Source of the DNA: Stomoxys calcitrans
Taxonomy: Eukaryota; Arthropoda; Insecta; Diptera; Muscidae
Direction: 5' to 3'
NCBI RefSeq assembly: GCF_963082655.1
Contig: NC_081553.1
Span: 206,633,772-206,697,771, forward strand
DNA: 64,000 bases
The notes under the pieces were generated by a model. The model saw only the letters and a list, made by a program, of their open reading frames with translations. It was not told where the DNA came from and did no database searches. Below, in pieces: positions 45,019 to 55,536 of the stretch. Both the position numbers and the translations under genes were made by a program. Within the stretch, counting starts at the first letter, position 1; every line of letters begins with the position of its first letter.

Positions 45019-46523
45019 TTTTATACCCTCCACCATAAGATGGGGGTATACTAATTTCGTCATTCTGTTTGTAACTACTCGAAATATTCGTCTGAGACCC
45101 CATAAAGTATATATATTCTTGGTCGTCGTGACATTTTATGTCGATCTAGCCATGTCCGTCCGTCTGTCCGTCCGTCCGTCCGTCCGTCCGTCCGTCCGTC
45201 TGTCTGTCGAAAGCACGCTAACTTCCGAAGGAGTAAAGCTAGCGGCTTGAAACTTTGCACAAATACTTCTTATTAGTGTAGGTCGGTTGGTATTGTAAAT
45301 GGGCCATATCGGTCCATGTTTTGATATAGCTGCCATATAAACCGATCTTGGGTCTTGACTTCTTGAGCCTGTAAAGTGCGCAATTTTTATCCCGATTGGA
45401 ATGAAATTTTGCACGACGTGTTTGCTATGATGTCCAACAAACTGTGCCAAGTATGGTTCAAATCGGTCTATAACCTGATATAGCTGCCATATAAACCGAT
45501 CTTGGGTCTTGACTTCTTGAGCCTCTAGCGTGCGCAATTCTTATCCGATCAGAATGAAATTTTGCACGACGTGTTTTCTTATTATATCCAACAACAGTGC
45601 TAAGTATGGTTCAAATCGGTCCATAACCTGATATAGCTACCATATAAACCGATCTTGGGTCTTGACTTCTTGAGCCTCTAGAGTGCGCAATTCTTATCCG
45701 ATTGAAATGGAATTTCGCACGACGTGTTTTGTTATAATACCCAACAACTGTGCCAAATATGGTTCAAATCGGTCCATAACCTGATATAGCTACCATATAA
45801 ACCGATCTTGGGTCTTGACTTCTTGACCCTCTAGAGGGCACAATTCTTATCCGATTTGAATGAATTTTTGCACGAAGTATTTCGTTATGATATCCAACGA
45901 CTGTGCAAGTATGGTTCAAATCAGTTCATAACCTGATATAACTGTCATATAAACAGATCTGGGGATTTGATTTCTTGAGCTTCTAGAGGGCGCAATTCCT
46001 ATCCGATTTGGCTGGAATTTGCATGACGTATTTTATTTTTACTTTCAACAACTGTGTCAAATAAGGTTCAAATCGGTTCATAACCTGATATAGCTGCCAT
46101 ATAAACCGATCTGGGATCTTGACTTCTTGACCCCTGGAGGTCGCAATTATTATCCGATATGCCTGAAATTTTGTACGATGGATCCTCTCGTGACCATCAA
46201 CAAACGTTGTTTATTATGGTCTGTATCGGTCTATAGCCCGATACAGATCCCATATAAATCGTTCTCTCTATTTTATTTCGTGAGCCCCAATGGGCGCAAT
46301 TCTTATACGAATTGGCTGAAATTTTACACAGGTCTCCAACATATAATTTAATTGTGGTCCGAACCGGACCATATCTTGATATCGTTTTAATAGCAGAGCA
46401 ACTCTTTTCTTATATCCTTTTTTGCCTAAGAAGAGATGCCGGGAAAAGAACTCGACAAATGCGATCCATGGTGGAGGGTATATAAGATTCGGCCCGGCCG
46501 AACTTAGCACGCTTTTACTTGTT
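45019..46523 (+). repeat. Family B element, complete
   Basis: Same ends as the copy at 30465-32115 and the same (GTCY)n pattern with eight consecutive GTCC. About 145 bp shorter, i.e. roughly one tandem unit fewer. A decayed unit lies near 45940-46030. Ends in GGCCCGGCCGAACTTAGCAC and TTTTACTTG. Confidence 0.9.
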
Positions 46524-47624
46524 TTAACATGCTATCATCATATATGGTCCAAGTAGGGTGTCACATAAATACCATGGACTGACCACAATTATCCGTATCC
46601 TTTATATACTTGCTAATGGCAGCTATGATTGTCCATCGGTTGCTGTTAACCGTTTTTATGCTCCTATTAAACCATAAAAATTCTTCGGTTTATGGATTAT
46701 GATTGTTGAACGAAAAGGAATGTTTGCGCCTACACACAAACCAACACACCCAATAATACGCACACACACACACTCACATTCATATGCGCTTAAACACTCT
46801 CATAACCCATTGGCATGAAATCCATTTCTCCAACCAACCAGCCATGGTTCATGGGAAACAAACAAAAAAAAAAACGAAATACCCCCCATGTATGAACAAT
46901 GAAATGAGGCGTTATGGGGGCCATTGAAATTTATGGAAATGAAAAGAATGGAAAAAATAGGAAATAAAACCATTTCATGCATTCAATCAGACATCTTTAA
47001 ATGAAAGGCAAAGCGTCATTACACACACAATTTGACTGTCATTTTCAATAACTAGTCGAACAATTGCAAATATCTTGCCCGCTTTGTAGGTGCGCGGAGC
47101 AAAATAGTCATTTTGGATAATCAAAATACCAAAATCAAAGATTTTTTTTTTATTTTTTGTGAAATTGAAAGAAACCATTTACAATTCAGCTGATAAGCAT
47201 ATTTTACTTCCTCTCTCGACCAGACTTCTCTGGGGATCCCTTAGCTAAGAGGTCTTCTAATCCTCCTGCTCCCCCCTAAACGACGCCTGTGTATACCAAT
47301 CGCTTTTGAGCTCATATGGGAATTCTTCCTTTAAGCAATTACTTAAATCAAAGTTGTTAAATGGCATAAAATACTACCAAATCCTTTGCGTCTTGCTCTG
47401 ACGGTGGCATGCGATTCTCAATATGAATGGAAAGCTTTTAATATGAAAGTAGTTTAAAGCAGACAGAAACGATATCGTACAAGATAAGTATTTGCGAGTT
47501 AACAGTGCTACCAGAAAGTTTTTAACCAAAACTGCAAAAGTAGAGATTTGTTAGGTTCGGTAAGGTCTAAGTGGCATTCTGCCACTGGAACAGAAGAAGG
47601 AAGATGCCTTGTAGTTCCTACCGT
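46524..47624. other. Low-repeat stretch, no gene recognised
   Basis: AT-rich DNA with a CA-rich run at about 46735-46785 and a T run near 47142. Nothing recognised. Confidence 0.5.
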
Positions 47625-47687
47625 TACACTATCCTAACTTTACTTTAATTGGCTATGACAGAATATTTGTTCCACTAGGCGAACGTA

Positions 47688-49380
47688 TTGGGTTGCCAAA
47701 AAGTAATTGCGGATTTTTCATATAGTCGGCGTGACAAATTTTTTCATAGCTTGTGACTCTGTAATTGCATTCTTTCTTCTGTCAGTTATCAGCTGTTACT
47801 TTTAGTTTGCTTTAGAAAAAAAGTGTAAAACAGTAAAAAGGCGTTAAGTTCGGCCGGGCCGAACTTTGGATACCCACCACCTCGGGTATATATGTAAACC
47901 ACCTTTCATCAAAATTCGGTGAAAATTTCATACCTTATACTCATATACCTCATACCGATCTGAACTATATACGACACGGATGCCGAAAAGCCGAACATAA
48001 GTCACTGTGTAAAATTTCAGTGAAATCGAATTATAAATGCGCCTTTTATGGGGTTAAGACTTTAAATCGAGATATCGGTCTACATGGCAGCTATATCCAA
48101 ATCTGGACCGATTTGGGCCAAGTTGCATAAACATGTCGAAGAGCCTAACACTAAGCACTGTCCCAAATTTCCGCGAAATTGAACAATAAATGCCCCTTTT
48201 ATGGGCCCTAAACCTTAAATCCAGAGATCGGTCTATATAGCAGCTATATTCAAATCTGGACCGATCTGGGCAAAAATTGAAGAAGGACGTCGAAGAGCCT
48301 AACCAAACTCACTGTCTCAAATTTCAGCGACATCGGACAATAAATGCGTCTTTTATGGTCCCAAAACCTAAAACCTAGATATCGGTCTATATGGCAGCTA
48401 TATCCAAATCTGGACCGATATGTGCGATATTGCAGAAGTATATCAAGGGGCTTAACTTAACTCACTGTTCCAAATTTCGGGGACATCGGGCAATAAATGA
48501 GCATTTTATGGGCCCAAAACCATAAATTAAGAAATCGGTCTATATGGTAGCTATATCCAAATTTGAACCGATCTGAACCAAATTGAAGAATATGTCAAAG
48601 GGCCTAACACATCTCACTGTCTCAAATTTCAGCAAAATCGGATAATGAATGCGGCTATTATGGGCTTTACACCATAAATCGGAGGATCGATCTATATGGC
48701 AGCTATATCCAAATCTGGACCGATCTGGACCAAATTAAAGAAACATGTCAAAGGGCCTAAGGCAACTCACTGTCCCAAATTTCAGCGAAATCGGACCATA
48801 AATGTGGCTTTTATGGGCCTTAGACCCTAAATCGGAGGATCGGTCTATATGGCAGCTATATCCAAATCTGGACCGATCTGAGCCAAATTGACAAAGGATG
48901 TCGAAGGGCCTAACACAACTCACTGTCCCAAATTTCAACAAAATCGGATAATAAATGTGGCTTTTATGGGCCCAATACCCTAAATCGGCGGATCGGTCTA
49001 TATGGGGGCTATATCAAGATATAGTCCGATATAGCCCATCTTCGAACTTAACCTGCTTATGGACAAAAAAAGAATCTGTGCAAAATTTCAGCTCAATATC
49101 TCTATTTTTAAAGACTGTAGCGTGATTTCAACAGACAGACGGACAGACGGACGGATATGGCTAGATCGTCTTAGATTTTTACGCTGATCAAGAATATATA
49201 TACTTTATAGGGTCGGAAATGGATATTTCGATGTGTTGCAAACGGAATGACAAAATGAATATACCCCCATCCTTCGGTGGTGGTATAAAAAGTATATTTG
49301 ATTAAATTTCATTCTAAGTTTTATTAAAAATGCATTTACTTTCTTTAAAAAAATCCGCAATTACTTTTTAGGCAACCCAA
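47688..49380 (+). mobile_element. Composite MITE carrying a family A element, copy 1
   Basis: MITE ends at 47688 and 49380 with TA on both sides. The MITE sequence alone adds up to about 236 bp, the normal length. Inserted 143 bp from its left end is a whole family A element (47831-49287). The composite lies in the 3' end of the RTE: RTE sequence (WNAI at 49383-49410, then LRSPSGTNILS and a stop at 47685-47640) joins in frame once the composite and one TA are removed. Confidence 0.9.
47831..49287 (-). repeat. Family A element inside composite MITE, copy 1
   Basis: Both ends present: CAGTAAAAAGGCGTTAAGTT with palindrome AGTTCGGCCGGGCCGAACTT at left; GACAGACGGACAGACGGACG (GTCY complement) near 49134 and TTCGGTGGTGGTATAAA at right. 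About eight 153-bp units between. Confidence 0.9.
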
Positions 49381-50243
49381 TAGAATAGCGTTCCAAGCGC
49401 CTTGATCTTCTGCGCTCATTCTAAAATCTTTGAAACCAAGTTTCTAGGTGTCTCCCACAGCTTGATCTTTCCATCAGGCTTTCGGTCTTCGCGGTATGCG
49501 AGTACCACCGTGTTTGCCTTCAAAAGACTTCTTTGCTGGAGCTTCTTCATCCATTCCGACAATATAACCTAGCCTACGCAGCCGTTGTATTTCGATGCGT
49601 GTAACTATGCCATCGTCGTCATACAGCTCGTGGTTCATATGTCGCCTATATTCTCCGCTAACGCAAACTGGTCCATACATTTTACGAAGAATCTTTCTCT
49701 CAAATACTCCAAGTACTGCCTCATCTGCTTTCACAAGTACCCATGCTTCAAAACCGTATAGCAGCATGGGCAGTATCAGTGTCTTGTAAAGTGTAGTCTT
49801 CGTCTGTGGAGAGGTGGCCTTATTTCTAAACTGCTTACTTAGTCCAAAGTAGCATCTGTTTGCCAGTATTATTCTTCCCATATCTCAAAACTGGTGTCAT
49901 TCGTTTCGGTTACGGCGGTGTCGACTTACTGACTGTCTCAAAGTTTTGGTTCCCAACTTTTTCTATTTTCTTTATCTGCTCGGTTGTGCAAGGCTTTTTG
50001 GGAATAGAAACCATCCATATCGTCTTATCTCCATTTACTGCCAGACCCATTTTCACCCACTATCTTTCGATTTTTTCAAAGGCTTCAGTTACTACTTCTG
50101 GTGACCGACCTATGATATCGATGTCGTCGACATAGGCGAGTAGCCTGTGTTCTCTTGTGATTAGTGTTCCATATCTATTCACATCTGCATCTCGGATAAT
50201 CTTCTCCAGCAGGATATTAAAGTGATCACACGATAAGCTGTCT

Positions 50244-50293
50244 GCAAACTGCAAACTTTGCCCATTAACATTCCACTAAGGAACAGGGGCAAA
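50244..50293 (-). repeat. SINE 3'-tail insertion with target duplication
   Basis: About 50 bp matching only the SINE tail (TTTGCCCATTAACATTCCAC, TAAGGAACAGGGGCAAAC), inserted in the RTE RT region. Flanked by CGATAAGCTGTCT (50231-50243) and CGATAGGCTGTCT (50294-50306), a 13-bp duplication with one mismatch. Confidence 0.8.
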
Positions 50294-50889
50294 CGATAGG
50301 CTGTCTCCTTGTCTGAAACCTCGTGTGGTATCAAATGGTTCGGAGAGATTCTTTCCTATTCTAACTGAGGAACCCACATCAGCAAGTGTCATCCTCCAAA
50401 GTCTTATTAATTTTGCAGGGATACAAAACTCAGACATGGCTAGAGTTACCTTTGAACATAAAGGAGTATCGGCTTTGTAGTCAACAAAGCGATGGTAGGT
50501 GTTGATTTGTCCTTCTCGGGTCTTTTCCAGGATTTGACGCAGTGTGAATATCTGGTCTAGGGTGGATTTATCAGGTCTAAAGCCGCATTGCTAGGGCCCA
50601 ATTATCTCATTGACTTTAGGTTTTAATCTTTCACACAATACGCTCGAGAGTGTCTTGTATGCGATGGGGAGGAGACTTATTCCTCTGTAGCTGGCACATT
50701 CCGTCTTGTCTCCTTTCTTGTGTACGGGACATAGTACGTTGAGGTTCCAATCATCGGGTATGCGTTCTTCTAGCCCGATTGCGCACACAAGCTGATGCAT
50801 ACGCCTTATCAGCGTGTAGCCTCCGGTCTTAAATAGTACAGCGGGTAACCCACCGGCTCCTGCTGCCTTGTTGTTCTTTAGTCGGGTCA

Positions 50890-52078
50890 CTGCTACTTGG
50901 ACCGCATTCTGACTAGGAGGTAAACTGTCTATAGCATCATCAGGGATTGGTTCTGCGGTATCCTCTTCTCTGTCTCCTTTCTGCCAGCTGATACATACGC
51001 CTCCGGTCGCCTCCGATCTTAAATAGTTCAGCGGGTAACCCGTCGGCTCCTACTTCCATGTTGTTCTTTAGTCTGGTCACAGCTACTTGAACCTCATTCT
51101 GACTAGGAGGTAAACATGCTATAACATCATCAGGGATTGGTTCTGCGGTATCCTCTTCGCCGCCAACGTCGGACACTAGCAGTTGGTTAAAATGTTCTTT
51201 CCATATCTTCATTACGCTATCTGCATCAGTTATACGAATTCCCACTTTGTCTCAGCAGGAGGCGGTGCCTGTACCAAAGTCATCGGTTTGATGGCTTTCT
51301 TGTTCTAATCAGGTATGCGTTCTTCTCGACAAGCTGAGGCATACGCCCTACCAGCGTGTCGCCTCCTGTCTTAAATAGTTCAGTAGGCAACCCGTCGGCT
51401 CCTGCTGCCTTGTTGTTTTTCTTTCCGGTCACAGCTACTTGGACCTGTTCTTAGTAGGAGGAAAAAATTCTATACCATCAACAGGGATTGGTTCTGCGGT
51501 ATCCTCTTCGCCACCAACGTCAGACACTAGCAGTTGGGTTAGATGTTCTTTCCATATCCACAGCATATTATCTGTGTCAGTTACCAGATTTCCTTCTTTG
51601 TCTCTGTGCAGGAGGAAGTGCCTGCACCAAAGTCATCGGTTTGATGGCTTTCTTGTGTACGGGACATAGCATGCTGAGGTTCTAATCATGTATGCGTTCT
51701 TCTCGACAAGCTGAGGCATACGCCCTACCAGCGTGTCGCCTCCTGTCTTAAATAGTTCAGTAGGCAACCCGTCGGCTCCTGCTGCCTTGTTGTTTTTCTT
51801 TCCGGTCACAGCTACTTGGACCTGTTCTTACTAGGAGGAAAAAATTCTATACCATCAACAGGGATTGGTTCTGCGGTATCCTCTTCGCCACCAACTTTAG
51901 ACACTAGCAGTTGGGTTAGATGTTCTTTCCATATCCACAGCATGTTATCTGTGTCAGTTTCCACATTTCCTTCTTTGTCTCTGCAGGAGGATGTGCCTGC
52001 ACCAAAGCCATTGGTTCTTCTTCTTTGGTAGAATTTCCGTATTCTGACTCCTGTACATCTCAATTCGCTTAAACTCAC
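50890..52078 (-). repeat. Tandem duplications of RTE RT N-terminal module
   Basis: At least three to four copies of the module holding IWKEHxxQLLVSxVGGEEDT and AEPIPxDxIxxLPPS: about 52078-51700, 51690-51310, 51300-50940 (partial) and the functional-order copy before 50890. Spacings of the equivalent CTAGGAGG site are about 377, 349 and 180 bp. The junctions at about 51652 and 51300 use the same breakpoint as the one at 12751. Upstream copies lack about 14 bp after RRMxQLV and are shifted out of frame. Confidence 0.82.
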
Positions 52079-52538
52079 GTCTATCCATTTCCTTTTTCTT
52101 TCTGCGGAATAGAAGTTTCTCCTCTCATCTTTTCTTCCGATACCTCTCCTTCATCTGGCGCGTTGCTACTGGTTGCAGGGTTGCTCTATATGCCACATTC
52201 TTGGCTTCAGTAGCATCTCGACATTCTTGGTCGTACCATGGGTTTCTTGGAGGAGGCTGCCGGTACCCAAGTACGGATTTCGCGGCATTTTCCATGGAGT
52301 GGACAATAGTTTGCCACTGCGCCATTATATCATCGGAACAAGGAGTGCTTTCATCAAGCAGTTGGGTTGGTCGAGTGGAGTATGCCTCTGCCATTTGTTG
52401 TGTCTGCAGCTTTTCAATGACCAGCTTCCGTGCAATGTGAGATCGTACTTTTCTCGCCATATACAAACGGGTGCTAACCTTTGCCTGCAACAAGGTAGTG
52501 ATATGAATCTATATTCGCTCCACGGATCAATCGATCTA

Positions 52539-52774
52539 TTGTTGCCCAAAAAGTAATTGCGGATTTTTCATATAGTCGGCGTTGACAAATTTTTTCACAG
52601 CTTGTGACTCTGTAATTGCATTCTTTCTTCTGTCAGTTATCAGCTGTTACTTTTAGCTTGCTTTAGAAAAAAAAGTGTTAAAAAAGTATATTTGATTAAA
52701 GTTCATTCTAAGTTTTATTAAAAATGCATTTACTTTCTTTTAAAAAATCCGCAATTACTTTTTGGGCAACCCAA
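52539..52774 (+). mobile_element. Mariner-like MITE, copy 6
   Basis: About 236 bp, with a small deletion in the left tip (TTGTTGCCC). It splits the RTE endonuclease exactly between VLD and RGANIDSYHY, with TA on both sides. Confidence 0.9.
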
Positions 52775-52891
52775 TACATCTAGCACGCTGTATGAATGCC
52801 TACCATCTATCACAACGTGATCAATTTGGTTTCTCGTGTTTTGATCGAGTGACAGCCCATATGAATGTTTGTCCGATGTGGCTTTGTGAAT

Positions 52892-54365
52892 ATTTTTATA
52901 CCCTCCACCATAAGATGGGGGTATACTAATTTCGTCATTCTGATTGTAACTACTCGAAATATTCGTCTGAGACCCCATAAAGTATATATATTCTTGATCG
53001 TCGCGAAATTTTATGTCGATCTAGCCATGTCCGTCCGTCTGTCCGTCCGTCCGTCTGTCTGTCGAAAGCACGCTAACTTCCGAAGGTGGAAAGCTAGCCG
53101 CTTGAAATTTTGCACAAATACTTCTTATTAGGTAGGTCGGTTGGTATTGTAAATGGGCCATATCGGTCCATGTTTTGATATAGCTGCCATATAAACCGAT
53201 CTTGGGTCTTGACTTCTTGAGCCTCTAGAGTGCGCAATTCTTATCCGATTGGGATAAAATTTTGCACGACGTGTTTTGTTATGATATCCAACAACTGTGC
53301 CAAGTATGGTTCAAATCGGTCCATAACCTGATATAGCTGCCATATAAACCGATCATGGGTCTTGACTTCTTGAGTCTCTAGAGTGCGCAATTCTTATCCG
53401 ATTGGAATGAAATTTTGCACGACGTGTTTTGTTATAATATCCATCAACTGTGCCAAGTATGTTTCAAATCTGTCTACAACCCGATATAGCTGCCATATAA
53501 ACCGATCTTGGGTCTTGACTTCTTGAGCCTCTAGAGTGCGCAATTCTTATCCGATTAGAATGAAATTTTGCACGACGTGTTTTGTTATTGTATCCAACAA
53601 CTGTGTTAAGTATGGTTCAAATCGGATCATAACCTGATATAGCTGCCATATAAACCGATCTTGGGTCTTGACTTCTTGAGCCTCTAGAGTGCACAATTCT
53701 TCTCCGATTTGAATGAATTTTGGCACGTAGTATTTTGTTATGACATCCAATAACTGTGCCAAGTATGGCTCAAATCGGTCCATAACCTGATATAGCTGTC
53801 ATATAAACAGATCTGGGGATTTTACTTCTTGAGCTTCTAGAGGGCCCAATTCCTATCCGATTTGGCTGAAATTTTGCATGACGTATTTTATTTTTACTTT
53901 CAACAACTGTGTCAAATAACGTTCAAATCGGTCCGTAACCTGATATGGCTGCCATATAAACCGATCTGGGATCTTGACTTCTTGATCCCTAGAGGTCGCA
54001 ATTATTATCCGATATGCCTGAAATTTTGAACGACGGATCCTCTCATGACCATCAACAAACGTGTTTATTATGGTCTGAATCGGTCTATTGCCCGATACAG
54101 CTCCCATATAAATCGTTCTCTCTATTTTACTTCTTGAGCCCCCAATGGGCGAATTGGCTGAAATTGTACACAGGTCTCCAACATATAATTTAATTGTGGT
54201 CCGAACCGGACCATATCTTGATATCGCTCTAATAGCAGAGCAAATCTTTTCTTATATCCTTTTTTGCCTAAGAAGAGATGCCGGGAAAAGAACTCGACAA
54301 ATGCGATCCATGGTGGAGGGTATATAAGATTCGGCCCGGCCGAACTTAGCACGCTTTTACTTGTT
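52892..54365 (+). repeat. Family B element inside RTE
   Basis: Complete by ends (TTTTTATACCCTCCACCAT; GCACGCTTTTACTTG), (GTCY)n at 53028-53062, with B units between. RTE endonuclease sequence lies on both sides. Confidence 0.9.
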
Positions 54366-54672
54366 GTCGCATTAAAATCTCCCAGAACGATTTTTATATC
54401 ATGGGCGGGGCAGCGGTTATATTCTCTCTCTAGGCGTTCGTAGAAAATATCCTAGGTCTGCTCGTCTTTGTCTTCCGTCGGGGCATGGGCACAAATAAAG
54501 CTGATGTTGAAGAATTTTCGCTTTTATGCGGATTGTGGCTAGCCTCTCATCCGCCGGAGTAAAGCTGGAGGCAAGGTGTTTCAGTCTCCAACTAACCACA
54601 AATCCACAGCCAAATTCATGCCTCGTGTTATGGCAGCTATGGCATAGTTTTTCACCGTTTGGTGTTGTAGTG

Positions 54673-54942
54673 ACGCCATTATCAAAATATAGTCCAGGTT
54701 AAAATATAGCTCCGACAATATATCCTTCACCCGATATGGCCATTTAAGTCTGTAGTGGCCACAATTTAGGTCCTATCGTAAGAAAATCTTAAAAGTTTCC
54801 ATTCAATATTTCAATAGGTATGCAAAATAAAAGTCTGAATAGATTTCAACACAAGTTCCATGTATTGAAAGTAGTACCTATTCTCGGTGGGCTTTATATA
54901 GTCGGTACCGCCCGACTTTTGCCTTTCTTTACTGGTTTTGCA
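54673..54942 (+). repeat. Family C terminal fragment
   Basis: Decayed C unit ending in TTTATATAGTCGGTACCGCC, CGACTTTTGCCTTTC and TTTACTGGTTTT. It abuts the truncated 5' side of the RTE. Confidence 0.75.
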
Positions 54943-55534
54943 TGGGTTTGTGGGAAATTCGCAACAAAACTTTAAAAATGTGATCAAGTTTAGATTTTGT
55001 GCCAATACAGCGATATTTAGCGCAAAAATTTTCTTTTCTTTTTGTTTGAAATATTCCTTTAATATTTAACCCACCGTTTTGCAATCACTGTGGCATATTC
55101 ATTTGCTGATATTTACATTTCTTTCATATATTTTTTTTTATTGTTTTTAGTGCGTATAAAAACTGTCCAATAATGTCTGAATACGCAGAGCACCGACTCA
55201 GAATTGTATGGAAGACTTCAAACAAAAGATGAAATTGAAATGAAAGGCTTTCCCCAACCGGCTACCCAAAGCAACACTAGCGGCAATACAATAAACTACC
55301 TTTGGCAGATGAACGATTATGTGTGTGGGGCGGAGGGGACGTACACATAACATCAAAGAGTGTGAGTGTATGCGTGTGTGTGTGTGTTTCAACGATTCAA
55401 AACCATAACATATAACAAAGAATACAAACCGAAAAAAGTATTGATGTAGGATACACTAAAGCACAGGAATGGTAAGACATTGAAGATTTTACTAAAACTT
55501 CCATACACACTTAAAAAAAAATTCATACACATTA
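54943..55534. other. Low-repeat stretch with GT microsatellite
   Basis: AT-rich DNA; GT-rich run at about 55360-55388. No gene recognised. Confidence 0.5.
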
Positions 55535-55536
55535 TA

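Larger units (their letters stand above)
47625..54672 (-). pseudogene. RTE-like LINE, near complete, broken by five insertions
   Basis: One minus-strand element read from 54672 down to about 47625. Order: EEP endonuclease (CHNTRHEFGCGFVVSWRLKH, CPAHDIKIVLGDFNA at about 54370), EEP end (HKATSDKHSYGLSLDQNTRN, QIDHVVIDGRHSYSVLD at 52776-52892; RGANIDSYHYLVAGK at about 52500), the linker (52493-52125), duplicated RT N-terminal modules (52078-50890), RT core (DDWNLNVLCPVHKKGDKTEC, ASYRGISLLPIAYKTLSSVL, CGFRPDKSTLDQIF, CIPAKLIRLWRMTLADVG, GDSLSCDHFN, LLAYVDDIDIIGRSPE with an intact YVDD box), and C-terminus (YKTLILPMLLYGFEAWVLVK, FERKILRKMYGPVCVSGEYR, 49881-49474). Removing insertions leaves about 3.5 kb, close to a usual RTE length. 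About 45 codons between GDFNA and HKATS are missing at the B insertion. The 5' end is truncated against a C fragment. Confidence 0.85.

Noticed and set aside
49474..49881. 135-codon frame as a standalone host gene
   Set aside because: It matches the C-terminal region of RTE reverse transcriptases and is collinear with the rest of the RTE pseudogene.
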